A DNA stretch of 64,000 bases. It comes from JARRPM01 sp963792815 (lineage in GTDB: Bacteria > Pseudomonadota > Gammaproteobacteria > Pseudomonadales > Halieaceae). The stretch spans positions 1 through 64,000 of the forward strand of contig CAWBXR010000021.1 of NCBI GenBank assembly GCA_963792815.1, read 5' to 3'. How positions within the stretch are numbered: position 1 is the stretch's first letter; each line of letters starts with the position of its first letter. Below are positions 33,374-41,642 of this stretch, one piece after another. Below the pieces are notes generated by a model that was not told the DNA's origin, made no database searches, and was given only the letters and a program-made list of their open reading frames with translations. The translations under genes were made by a program, and so were the position numbers.

Positions 33374-34398
33374 TTCGCAGGCTATTGTTGGTTTTCCTGC
33401 TGCTGGTGCTGGGCTCGATTCTTGCGTTGCAGGAGTTGGAGCGGCGGTGGCGGGCGCCCCTGTTGTTGCCCGCGGATGGCGTGGTACTGGTGGTCGCCCA
33501 GGGCGAGTCCCTGCGGGCAGTGGCAAACAGACTTTACGAAGACGGGGTCCTGCCATATCCGAACCTGCTTATCGCCTATGGTCGCTGGACCGGTATCGAC
33601 CAGCAGATCAAGCACGGTGAATACCTGCTGGTCGATCCGCTGAATCCTACCACGCTGCTGGAACTGCTGCGCAGCGGCAAGGTTATCCAGTACCAGGTGA
33701 CGCTGCCGGAGGGTGTAACCCTCGCCCAGGCGCTGGGTATCCTGGCCGCGCAGTCAGACCTGGAAAAGGTGCTGGAAGGCCCCGGGGATGAGCGTATACA
33801 GGCGATGGCCACACCCTTCAGCCACCCGGAGGGACTGTTTTTCCCGGACACATACCACTACGCCCGCAACGCGACCGACCTGGAGTTGCTGCAGCGCGCC
33901 AACGAAAAAATGCTGAGCGTGCTGGAAGAGGAATGGCAGGGCAGGGCGGAGGGCTTGCCTTATGAATCGCCCTACGAGGCCTTGATAATGGCCTCGATCA
34001 TAGAGAGGGAAACCGGACTGCCCGAGGAGCGCCAGGAGATATCCGGTGTGTTTGCCCGTCGCATGGCGCTCGGGATGCGCCTGCAGACAGACCCGACGGT
34101 CATCTACGGGATCGGGCCGGAGTTCGACGGCAATCTGCGACGCGCTCACCTTGCGGATGACGGCAATCCCTATAACACGTACCGCATCATCGGCCTGCCA
34201 CCCACGCCGATTGCGCTGCCCGGGCGGGCCGCTATCCATGCTGCCCTGCACCCCGCGGAAGGCACCACCCTGTTCTTTGTTGCCAGGGGGGATGGCGGGC
34301 ATGTATTCAGTACCACCCTTGGCGAGCACGAGGCGGCAGTTCGTAAATACCAGTTGCAGCGCAGGAAAGATTATCGCTCCAGCCCGGAGGCTCAGTAG
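33370..34398 (+). CDS. mltG: Endolytic murein transglycosylase MltG
   Basis: A 342-residue YceG/MltG with one N-terminal membrane helix (LLLVFLLLVLGSILAL) and a periplasmic body. A LysM-like part (VVAQGESLRAVANRLYEDGVL) precedes the YceG domain; the catalytic Glu lies in MASIIERETGLPEER. The DPTVIYG and NPYNTYRIIGLPPTPI motifs are typical. It cuts nascent glycan strands and is thought to end their growth. It starts with GTG inside the end of pabC and is followed by tmk 3 bp later. Confidence 0.95.
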   Translation: MIRRLLLVFLLLVLGSILALQELERRWRAPLLLPADGVVLVVAQGESLRAVANRLYEDGVLPYPNLLIAYGRWTGIDQQIKHGEYLLVDPLNPTTLLELLRSGKVIQYQVTLPEGVTLAQALGILAAQSDLEKVLEGPGDERIQAMATPFSHPEGLFFPDTYHYARNATDLELLQRANEKMLSVLEEEWQGRAEGLPYESPYEALIMASIIERETGLPEERQEISGVFARRMALGMRLQTDPTVIYGIGPEFDGNLRRAHLADDGNPYNTYRIIGLPPTPIALPGRAAIHAALHPAEGTTLFFVARGDGGHVFSTTLGEHEAAVRKYQLQRRKDYRSSPEAQ

Positions 34399-34401
34399 CC
34401 T

Positions 34402-35016
34402 ATGACTGCGCGGGGCTTGTTTCTCACTGTGGAGGGCGGCGAGGGCGTCGGCAAGTCGACCAATATCGCCTACCTCGAACAACAGCTGGCGGGGCAGGGC
34501 GTGGATTTGCTGGTTACCCGGGAGCCCGGCGGTAGTTTGCTCGGCGAACAAGTGCGGCAACTGCTGCTGGCGGTCGACCAGGAGGCGATCGATCCAATGG
34601 CGGAGTTGCTGCTGGTGTTCGCCGCCCGGGCACAGCACATCCGTACCCGTATCGAGCCGGCACTCGCCGCGGGCAAATGGGTGCTGTGTGATCGCTTTAC
34701 CGATGCCACCTATGCCTACCAGTGCGGCGGCCGGGGCATCGATCGCAGCGCCGTCAGTGCGCTGGAACAGTTGGTGCAGGCAGAGCTGCGACCGGATTGC
34801 ACACTGCTGCTGGATGCGCCCGTGTCGACCGGCATGGCGAGGGCCCAGGGCAGGGGAGAACTCGATCGTTTCGAACGGGAAGAACTGGCGTTTTTCGAGC
34901 GGGTGAGGGCCACCTACCTTGAGCTCGCCGAGGCAAGCAGCGGCCGCTATCGCATCATCGACGCCAGCCAGCCGCTGGAACAAGGTGCAGCAACAGTTGC
35001 TCAAGGTGTGCAATGA
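34402..35016 (+). CDS. tmk: Thymidylate kinase
   Basis: A 204-residue dTMP kinase for dTTP synthesis. The P-loop is EGGEGVGKST, the substrate region is TREPGGSLLGEQVRQLLL, DRFTDATYAYQ is the DR(Y/F) motif, and a lid region follows. Normal length. It lies 3 bp after mltG and upstream of holB, as in many gammaproteobacteria. Confidence 0.95.
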   Translation: MTARGLFLTVEGGEGVGKSTNIAYLEQQLAGQGVDLLVTREPGGSLLGEQVRQLLLAVDQEAIDPMAELLLVFAARAQHIRTRIEPALAAGKWVLCDRFTDATYAYQCGGRGIDRSAVSALEQLVQAELRPDCTLLLDAPVSTGMARAQGRGELDRFEREELAFFERVRATYLELAEASSGRYRIIDASQPLEQGAATVAQGVQ

Positions 35017-35052
35017 ACTGACAGCGTGCTGGGGAGTGAGGCACCCCGTGCC

Positions 35053-36066
35053 ATGAGCGAGATAGCAGACATTCCGCCGGTAAGTGCCCCGTTACCCTGG
35101 CAGGGCGACGCCTGGTCCCGCTTGAATCAACAGATTGACGAGCAGCAACTGCCCCACGCCCTGCTGCTCAGTGGCCCAGAATACACGGGCAAGTCACGAC
35201 TGGCCCTTGCGCTGGCGCGGCTGCTGCTGTGCGCCCGTCCGGCGTCGGGCCTGAACTGCGGCAGCTGCCATCCCTGCGAACTCAGTGCCAGCGGCAACCA
35301 TGGTGATTTTCGCTGGCTGGAGCCTGAGGGTAAGAGCCGGGTTATCAAAATCGACCAGGTTCGCGGTGTTGTGGACTTCACCAACCGGACCGCGGGCTTT
35401 GGCCTGCGTAAAGTAGTGGTGATCTCACCTGCGGAGAGTATGAATACCAACGCGGCCAATTCACTGCTGAAGGTGCTTGAGGAGCCGCCGGCGAACACCT
35501 ACTTCATCCTGGTATCCCACCGACTGCACGGTTTACCGGCTACCATCCGGTCCCGCTGCCAGTTGCTCAGGCCGGCGTTGCCCTCCGCGGAACAGAGCCT
35601 GCAGTGGCTGGACAGGGTCTGTGGCGAGCGCAAGCACAGTGAACAATTGCTGGAGCTGGCGGGCGGGCGACCGCTGCTGGCTGCGCAACTTTACTCGGAG
35701 GCGAGCGCTGAACGACTGCAGTTGGTGCGGCAGGCCATCGGGGGGCTCTTTAACGGGCAGGTGGGCGTAACGGGCCTCGCGACGGCCCTTGCAGGTGAGG
35801 ACCTGGACCGGGCGCTGGCGCACCTGGTGGAGGGTATACAGGCGCTGCTGCGCAATCTTGCCGGGGCGGACCTGGCCAGCGCCCAGGCCAGGGGCGGCTT
35901 CGGGCTGCTGGATGAAATCAGGCAAATCCAGCGTGCTATCGCCGCGGGTTCGAACCCGAACCCCCAGTTATTGCTCGATGCTTTGTTGGGAAAAGTACAG
36001 AGAATGTTGGGCGACGGGGGGCTTGGTGATAATATCAGGAGCATCCAGAAGGGCGCTCAACGATGA
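35053..36066 (+). CDS. holB: DNA polymerase III subunit delta prime
   Basis: A 337-residue clamp-loader subunit. It shows a P-loop-like GPEYTGKSRLALALARLLLC, a four-Cys zinc module (CARPASGLNCGSCHPC), IKIDQVRGVVDFTNRTAGFGLRKVVVISPAE and SLLKVLEEPPANTYFILVS. I chose the ATG at 35053 (MSEIADIPP); a GTG 9 codons earlier at 35026 is possible. It overlaps pilZ by 4 bp (ATGA). Confidence 0.93.
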   Translation: MSEIADIPPVSAPLPWQGDAWSRLNQQIDEQQLPHALLLSGPEYTGKSRLALALARLLLCARPASGLNCGSCHPCELSASGNHGDFRWLEPEGKSRVIKIDQVRGVVDFTNRTAGFGLRKVVVISPAESMNTNAANSLLKVLEEPPANTYFILVSHRLHGLPATIRSRCQLLRPALPSAEQSLQWLDRVCGERKHSEQLLELAGGRPLLAAQLYSEASAERLQLVRQAIGGLFNGQVGVTGLATALAGEDLDRALAHLVEGIQALLRNLAGADLASAQARGGFGLLDEIRQIQRAIAAGSNPNPQLLLDALLGKVQRMLGDGGLGDNIRSIQKGAQR

Positions 36067-36416
36067 ACGAAGAACGACAAAACAGCCGCAACGGCATACT
36101 GTCCCTGACCATCAAGGATAAGGCGGTGCTCTATTCCGCCTATATGCCGTTCCTGCAATACGGCGGCCTGTTCGTTCCCACCAACAAGACCTACGACATC
36201 GGTGATGAGGTCTTCATGTTGCTCACCCTGATGGACGAACCCGAGAAAATCCCGATCGCGGGAAAGGTGGTGTGGGTTACCCCGCGAGGCGCCCAGGGTA
36301 ATCGCACTGCGGGCATCGGTGTCCAGTTCAGTGAGCAGGACGCCAACGCCAATGCGAAGATCGAGAATCACCTGGCAGGTTCGCTGTCATCGGACCGGCC
36401 CACCCACACAATGTGA
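36063..36416 (+). CDS. pilZ: PilZ type IV pilus biogenesis protein
   Basis: A 117-residue protein very close to the founding P. aeruginosa PilZ (ARNGILSLTIKDKAVLY..., GGLFVPTNK, LMDEPEKIPIAGKVVWVTP, AQGNRTAGIGVQF). That protein lacks the RxxxR motif and does not bind cyclic di-GMP, and the motif is absent here too. It works with the PilB ATPase and FimX-type proteins in pilus assembly. It is translationally coupled to holB and is the last gene of the operon. Confidence 0.95.
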   Translation: MNEERQNSRNGILSLTIKDKAVLYSAYMPFLQYGGLFVPTNKTYDIGDEVFMLLTLMDEPEKIPIAGKVVWVTPRGAQGNRTAGIGVQFSEQDANANAKIENHLAGSLSSDRPTHTM

Positions 36417-36477
36417 CGGGCGAAACTTAATGTCCTTTTTAGATATGCTTCATAACACATTGATTATTATAATATTT

Positions 36478-36666
36478 AAATCAAAAAAAATGGGTCCCGA
36501 AAGGGACCCAAGAAGACCATTAGGAGTGAAACATAAAGGAATCTCTTCCTTCAGGGAGCATTGGGTTTGCTCCCGCGGCCACCCGATATTTCCAGGGGAT
36601 AGGCAACCACGCTTTAAGTATCGTTGAACAAATTCATTTTGCCATGCCCGATCGGGCATTTTTTTA
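36478..36666 (+). ncRNA. Candidate small RNA between pilZ and GH84 gene
   Basis: A stretch of about 185 bases with the parts of an sRNA gene. TATAAT lies at 36468-36473. A 5' hairpin (GGGTCCC-GAAA-GGGACCC, a GNRA tetraloop on this strand) follows, then a central hairpin (GGGAGCA/TGCTCCC, near 36558-36578) and a strong 3' terminator (ATGCCCGATCGGGCAT plus seven T). Several GGA triplets lie in single-stranded parts. The 5' hairpin followed on the other strand by eight T could also end a minus-strand RNA. I do not recognise it as 6S, RsmY/Z or another known family. Confidence 0.45.
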
Positions 36667-36668
36667 GC
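36641..36668 (+). terminator. Rho-independent terminator
   Basis: The stem ATGCCCG/CGGGCAT followed by TTTTTTTAGCC, on the plus strand, 55 bp before the GH84 start codon. Confidence 0.8.
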
Positions 36669-36723
36669 CTTTTTTGGCATAAGAAAATAAATTTATATTA
36701 CATATACAGCTAAAGGGGTCCCT

Positions 36724-37782
36724 ATGCCGTCAGCCAGCGGGTTTCTCACCGGCATCCTGGAGGGTTTTTACGGGAGGGTCTGGTCGCTGGAAACACGTCT
36801 TGCCTATGCGGAGTATCTGCAACAGGTCGGCCTGAATACCTGCCTGTATTGTCCCAAGGCGGATCCCTGGCTGCGCAAGCAGTGGCAGGGTGACTGGCCT
36901 GCTCCCCAGTGGCGGCAGCTGCAGGAGCAGTCGGCGGCGTACCGCCAGCGCGGGATCAACTGGGGCGTCGGCTTGTCTCCCTTCGCGCTGTACCAGCAAT
37001 ACGGACCGGGCCAGCGGGAGCAACTGCGGCGCAAGGTTGCGAGGCTGGCACAGCTGGAGGCGCCTTTGCTGGCCATTCTGTTTGATGACATGCCCGGAGC
37101 AGTCGATGAGCTGGCCAGCCGGCAGGCGGAAATCGTCGCTGATGTCGTGGCCTGGTTACCCGGGGTCAGGGTGCTGGTATGCCCCACTTATTATTCTTTC
37201 GATCCGGTACTGGAGAAGCATTTCGGTCGCATGCCCGCTGATTACTGGCCGCAGTTGGGGCGAGAATTGCCTGCTGGAGTGGATATTTTCTGGACGGGTA
37301 ACCGGGTCTGCTCCGAGACCATTTCCAGCTCAGATATCGAGGCAATCTGCAGGCTGCTGGACCGGCCGGTCATGTTGTGGGACAACTACCCGGTAAACGA
37401 TGGGGCGGTGCGCAGTAATTTTCTCTACCTCGACCCGCTGGCTGGACGCGAGGACTTGCCTGCGACATTGCTCAGCGGACATCTGTGCAACCCAATGAAC
37501 CAGGGGCTGCTGTCCCTGCCGGCCCTTGCAGGTCTGGCGGCCGTGTACCGGGATGACGCTCCCGGGGAGGATTGGCTGGAGCGGACCATCGGCCCGTTGA
37601 CATGGCGGCAGTTGCAGGCAAACCGGCGCGAATTCCAGCAGTTGGGATTGTCCGGGATGGGCGAGGAACGCTGTCGCCAGCTGGCGCAGTGCTACCAGGC
37701 CCTGCCCGGTCCAGCCGCCGCGGAAGTGAGCGACTGGCTGCGCGGGGAGTATCGCTTCGATCCCGCCTGCCTCACCGATTGA
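36724..37782 (+). CDS. GH84 beta-N-acetylglucosaminidase-like protein
   Basis: A 352-residue cytosolic GH84 (NAGidase/O-GlcNAcase-like) catalytic domain. It opens GILEGFYGRVWS, has the catalytic Asp pair in AILFDDMPG (residues 121-122) and the binding motif MLWDNYPVNDG. There is no signal peptide, so it acts inside the cell. It lacks the extra domains of large secreted GH84 enzymes. AAAGGGG precedes the ATG and lies within GGGGTCCCT, which could pair with the GGGACCC arm of the hairpin at 36489-36508. The isomerase-like gene follows 7 bp later. Confidence 0.87.
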   Translation: MPSASGFLTGILEGFYGRVWSLETRLAYAEYLQQVGLNTCLYCPKADPWLRKQWQGDWPAPQWRQLQEQSAAYRQRGINWGVGLSPFALYQQYGPGQREQLRRKVARLAQLEAPLLAILFDDMPGAVDELASRQAEIVADVVAWLPGVRVLVCPTYYSFDPVLEKHFGRMPADYWPQLGRELPAGVDIFWTGNRVCSETISSSDIEAICRLLDRPVMLWDNYPVNDGAVRSNFLYLDPLAGREDLPATLLSGHLCNPMNQGLLSLPALAGLAAVYRDDAPGEDWLERTIGPLTWRQLQANRREFQQLGLSGMGEERCRQLAQCYQALPGPAAAEVSDWLRGEYRFDPACLTD

Positions 37783-37789
37783 GCCCGAG

Positions 37790-39097
37790 ATGACCCGAGA
37801 GGCGCCCGGCACTGGCACAGTGATTCGCGAAAGCGGGGATCCCCGGGCCTGTTATGCCCGTTGGCGCGCGAAATTACAGGGCGGGGAGGGCCTGTTACTG
37901 GTGGACTTCAGCCTTGACCAGTACTGGCTTGAAAGCGCGCCAGCACTGGCGTTGACTGCGATTTACCACGTCAGCGCCGGGGTCTTGAGCCTGGCGGTGA
38001 GCGACCGCTGCATCGTAGTGGATGAGAGCTTGCCCCGGGCACAGCAGTACCGTGGCTGGATCGCCCGGCACCGGCTCCTGGATGTTGACCCGACCGCCCC
38101 CCTGCGCCTGCAAGCCCAGGCGATAAGCAAGCCCTGGGGGCGTGAAATCTGGTACACGGGGGTAGAGCGTCGCGCTGTATGTCATTTCGAGGGCGCTGGT
38201 GCCAGCGTGCCCATCCCCTGGCTGCAGGCTGCCCTTCCGTCGGAGGTCGCCGGTGTGCCGGGGGAGCCGCTCCCGTTGTTGAAGATACTCGACCCCAGTG
38301 CGCAACCGGTACTCGGAGATCTGTATTTCGAGCTGCATGAGACCAAGCGTGAGGTCTATGTGGTAACCCACATTGACAGTCAGGCCTGGCCGGATGGCGT
38401 GGGCTATATACGCTACGGCTTCGCTGCGCAGCAGATCGCGCGCTATGAAAACCAGGACCTGTTCCGCCAGGCGTACCTGGACGCCGTAGGCGCCTACGAG
38501 GCCGAGCGACGGGCTATCGATGAGCTTGCCGAGCAGGGCCGGGCGGCGGACCCGGCTGCCTCCGAGCGCGAGCGCAGCTTGCGGCAGCGGATGGATGACT
38601 TTACTGCCATGCACCCCCTGCGGGTGGCAGATGTCGTTCAGGTACCTCTACTGCTGCCTCACGCACTGCAGCACGGAGTCCGGGTCGTCGAGTTCCAGAC
38701 TGCGACCTATGAGCGCAAGATACTCTCCTTCGCCCAGAAGGTCCTCACTCAGGATGGATGGGACACGCGTGAAGCCGTGGCCCTGATGCGGCTGCTCCCG
38801 CCGGAAGCAGCCGCCAGTGCGCCCCCTGATGGTGCATCGGGAGCGAGGGTCGAACAGCTAGCCCGGTTTCCGGATTTCGAGGTGCAGCGGGTAACGCTGC
38901 CGCCCGGGGAGAGCTGGCAGCCGGAGGCCAGCTCGAGCTACCTTATCGTGATGGTGTTGAGCGGAAGCCTGGACGTGGCAGGGCTGCAGTGTGAGGCCGA
39001 ACAGGCGCTGCTGCTGCCGCGCTGCTGGCAGGGTTTGCTGGCCGCCCCGCAGGGCGCGCCGCCCCTGGTGTTCCTGCTGGCCCGGCCGCGCTGTTAA
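37790..39097 (+). CDS. Mannose-6-phosphate isomerase-like cupin protein
   Basis: A 435-residue protein related to class I phosphomannose isomerase. The KPWGREIWYTGVE motif, PLLKILDPSAQPVLGDLYFELHETKREVYVV (metal-binding HE), and LLPHALQHGVRVVEFQTATYERKILSF follow the cupin order of PMI. A second cupin-like module closes the protein (TLPPGESW, SGSLDVAGLQCE). A charged insert (residues 225-275) is unusual. The exact isomerase activity is uncertain. Placed 7 bp after the GH84 gene, it suggests a two-gene amino-sugar/hexose unit. Confidence 0.7.
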   Translation: MTREAPGTGTVIRESGDPRACYARWRAKLQGGEGLLLVDFSLDQYWLESAPALALTAIYHVSAGVLSLAVSDRCIVVDESLPRAQQYRGWIARHRLLDVDPTAPLRLQAQAISKPWGREIWYTGVERRAVCHFEGAGASVPIPWLQAALPSEVAGVPGEPLPLLKILDPSAQPVLGDLYFELHETKREVYVVTHIDSQAWPDGVGYIRYGFAAQQIARYENQDLFRQAYLDAVGAYEAERRAIDELAEQGRAADPAASERERSLRQRMDDFTAMHPLRVADVVQVPLLLPHALQHGVRVVEFQTATYERKILSFAQKVLTQDGWDTREAVALMRLLPPEAAASAPPDGASGARVEQLARFPDFEVQRVTLPPGESWQPEASSSYLIVMVLSGSLDVAGLQCEAEQALLLPRCWQGLLAAPQGAPPLVFLLARPRC

Positions 39098-39258
39098 GTG
39101 GTTGAACCGGTTGGGGCTTTGTGGCAGAATCTGCGCCCTTGTGATTGCCCCCAGCAACGGCACAGGCCCATCATTATTCAAGAATAATCAATCGGTTATG
39201 CATATAATCTGTCAGATATTCTAACTTGATGTCGGCCCGCAGCAGGGCGCTCATAAAC

Positions 39259-39343
39259 GCGGAAGTGGCGAAATTGGTATACGCGCTGGATTTAGGTTCC
39301 AGTGCCGCAAGGCGTGAGAGTTCGAGTCTCTCCTTCCGCACCA
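39259..39343 (+). tRNA. tRNA-Leu(UAG)
   Basis: A complete 85-base class II tRNA. GCGGAAG pairs with CTTCCGC, discriminator A and encoded CCA; anticodon stem CTGGA/TCCAG around TTTAGGT with anticodon TAG; T-arm GAGAGTTCGAGTCTCTC. TATAAT at 39204-39209 probably belongs to its promoter. It reads CUN leucine codons. Confidence 0.95.
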
Positions 39344-39439
39344 GACATAAAGGGGGCAGTACTCGCCCCCCGGGATTACCCAAATTGAACGGACGCAATC
39401 GGCGTTCGACACCTATCGGATTGTAGTAGAGGAATTACC

Positions 39440-40762
39440 ATGCAGGTTTCGATTGAGACGACTTCAGGCCTGGAGCGTCGTTTGACTGTTGGCGTACCCG
39501 CAGAGCGCATCGAGTCCGAGGTCAAGAGCCGGCTGCAGAAAGCCGCCGGGAATGTGAAACTGGCTGGGTTCCGCCCCGGCAAGGTTCCCATGAAGGTTAT
39601 GCAGCAGCGCTTCGGCGCCGGCGTTCGCCAGGAGGTCCTGGGAGAGGTGATGAGCCAGTCCTTCCGCGAAGCGGTGATTCAGGAAAAGCTCCGTCCCGCG
39701 GGACAACCCAGCATTGAGCCCAAGACCCTGGAAGCGGGCAAGGACCTGGAGTATATCGCCACGTTTGAGGTGTTCCCGGAAGTTGAAGTAGTCGAAATCA
39801 AGGGCTTCGAAGTAGATAAGCCGGCGGCGGAAGTGACCGATGCCGATGTCGATAACATCATCGACGTATTTCGCAAGCAGCAGGGCAGCTGGGAAGTTGT
39901 GGAGAGGGCTGCCGCCGCCGGTGACAAGGTCAATATTGATTATGTCGGCACCCGCGATGGCGAGGCGTTCAGCGGTGGCAGCGCCACTGACAGTGATCTG
40001 GAGCTGGGCTCAGGTCGTATGATTCCCGGGTTTGAGGAGGGCGTCGAGGGAATGAAGGCGGGTGAGGAAAAAACCCTGAAGTTGAGCTTTCCCGATGAAT
40101 ACCACAACGAAGAACTCAAGGGTGCTGCAGTGGAGTTCAAGGTGAAGCTGAACTCGGTACAGGAACTTGTGCCCGCGGAGCTCGATGAGGAGCTTTTCGT
40201 CAAGTACGGCGTTGAGGAAGGTGGCCTTGAGACATTCCGCAGCGAGGTGCGCGACAATATGGCGCGGGAGCTGAAGAACGCGATCCAGGGCAAGGTCAAG
40301 CAACAGGTGATGGACGCAGTGGCGGCCGCTCACGAAGCGCTCGAGGTGCCGCGATCCCTGGTGGAGCGCGAAGTCGACGCCATGCGCAACCAGATGTTCC
40401 AGCAGTTCGGTGGTGCCGGCGGGCGCGACCTGGACCTCAAGTCACTGCTGCCGGATGAGATGTTCAAGGAGAACGCCGAACGGCGTGTACGCCTGGGCCT
40501 CGTGCTGGCGGAGCTGGTCGGCAAATTCGGCCTCAAGGCCGACGGGGAAAAGGTGCGCGCAAGGATCGATGAAATGGCGTCCACCTACCAGGACCCGGAA
40601 GAAGTTATCAATTATTACTACTCCAATCAGGAGCAGCTGGCCGCCGTCGAATCCAGCGTACTGGAAGACCAGATGGTTGAAAAACTGCTGGAGAATGCCC
40701 ATATCGTAGAAAAGGCCTGCAGCTACCAGGAAGCGCTTGCCCAGGGACAGCGCGAAGGCTGA
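39440..40762 (+). CDS. tig: Trigger factor
   Basis: A 440-residue ribosome-associated chaperone and prolyl isomerase. The ribosome-docking signature GFRPGKVPMKVMQQRFG is in the N-domain; the FKBP-type PPIase domain spans about residues 155-235 (GDKVNIDYVGTRDGEAFSGG, PGFEEGVEGM); a long helical C-domain completes it. GAGGAATTACC precedes the ATG. It is the first gene of tig-clpP-clpX-lon-hupB-ppiD. Confidence 0.97.
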   Translation: MQVSIETTSGLERRLTVGVPAERIESEVKSRLQKAAGNVKLAGFRPGKVPMKVMQQRFGAGVRQEVLGEVMSQSFREAVIQEKLRPAGQPSIEPKTLEAGKDLEYIATFEVFPEVEVVEIKGFEVDKPAAEVTDADVDNIIDVFRKQQGSWEVVERAAAAGDKVNIDYVGTRDGEAFSGGSATDSDLELGSGRMIPGFEEGVEGMKAGEEKTLKLSFPDEYHNEELKGAAVEFKVKLNSVQELVPAELDEELFVKYGVEEGGLETFRSEVRDNMARELKNAIQGKVKQQVMDAVAAAHEALEVPRSLVEREVDAMRNQMFQQFGGAGGRDLDLKSLLPDEMFKENAERRVRLGLVLAELVGKFGLKADGEKVRARIDEMASTYQDPEEVINYYYSNQEQLAAVESSVLEDQMVEKLLENAHIVEKACSYQEALAQGQREG

Positions 40763-40827
40763 ACACTGGCGCGAGCCGTCACCGGGCCTGCAAACAATCG
40801 ATCCACCTTAACCAGGGGAAGGTAAAC

Positions 40828-41481
40828 ATGTCATTCCAGTTTGACGGTCAGAACAAGAATACCATTAATAATCTTGGCCTTATCCCCATGGTGGTCGAGC
40901 AGACCGCCCGGGGCGAACGCTCCTACGACATTTATTCCAGGCTGCTGAAGGAACGCGTCATTTTTGTCGTGGGCGCCGTCGAGGACCACATGGCCAACCT
41001 GATCGTGGCCCAGTTGCTGTTTCTCGAGTCCGAGAACCCGGACAAGGATATTCACCTGTACATCAATTCCCCGGGAGGCTCGGTCACCGCCGGATTGTCC
41101 ATCTACGACACGATGCAGTTCATCAAGCCCGACGTCAGCACCATGTGCATAGGCCAGGCCGCTTCCATGGGTGCTTTCCTGCTCTGCGGCGGCACCAAGG
41201 GCAAGCGTTACTGCCTGCCCAATGCGCGGACCATGATCCACCAGCCCAGCGGCGGGGCCCAGGGCCAGGCGACCGATATCGAGATCCAGGCGAAGGAAAT
41301 CCTGATCATCCGCCAGCGCCTCAACGAGCTGATGGCCCAGCACACCGGCCAGAGCCTCGAGGTGATAGAGCGCGACACCGAGAGGGATCGTTTCATGAAT
41401 GCTGTGCAGAGCCAGGAATACGGACTCATTGACGAGGTTCTGACCAGCCGCGCGATGCCCGGGGCCGGAAATAAGGCCTGA
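40828..41481 (+). CDS. clpP: ATP-dependent Clp protease proteolytic subunit
   Basis: A 217-residue ClpP serine protease. The catalytic Ser113 is in GQAASMGAFLL, His138 in TMIHQPSGG and the Asp in ERDTERDRFM. The short N-terminal part before ERSYDIYSRLLKERVIF would be removed as propeptide. It forms the 14-subunit barrel that works with ClpX, whose gene lies 161 bp downstream. Confidence 0.97.
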   Translation: MSFQFDGQNKNTINNLGLIPMVVEQTARGERSYDIYSRLLKERVIFVVGAVEDHMANLIVAQLLFLESENPDKDIHLYINSPGGSVTAGLSIYDTMQFIKPDVSTMCIGQAASMGAFLLCGGTKGKRYCLPNARTMIHQPSGGAQGQATDIEIQAKEILIIRQRLNELMAQHTGQSLEVIERDTERDRFMNAVQSQEYGLIDEVLTSRAMPGAGNKA

Positions 41482-41642
41482 TGCGAAGTGCCCGGAATAT
41501 CTGCGCGAGGCCTGTGAAAAGGCGCGCAGATTCTCGGGATATCTACCTTTTAGCCCCCTCGGGGCTTGCAAATAGCCGTAAAAGACATCATCGTATAACT
41601 CAAGGTGATGAGGCATCGATATACAGGGCGTAGGGCAGCTGA

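Noticed and set aside
36478..36666. 6S RNA or RsmY/Z-type RNA
   Set aside because: There is no large central bubble with closing stem as in 6S, and GGA motifs are not regularly placed in hairpin loops. Left as an unnamed candidate.
36450..36680. Minus-strand ORF of 76 codons
   Set aside because: It runs through two terminator hairpins and has no ribosome site; its composition follows the hairpins. Better explained as a non-coding region.
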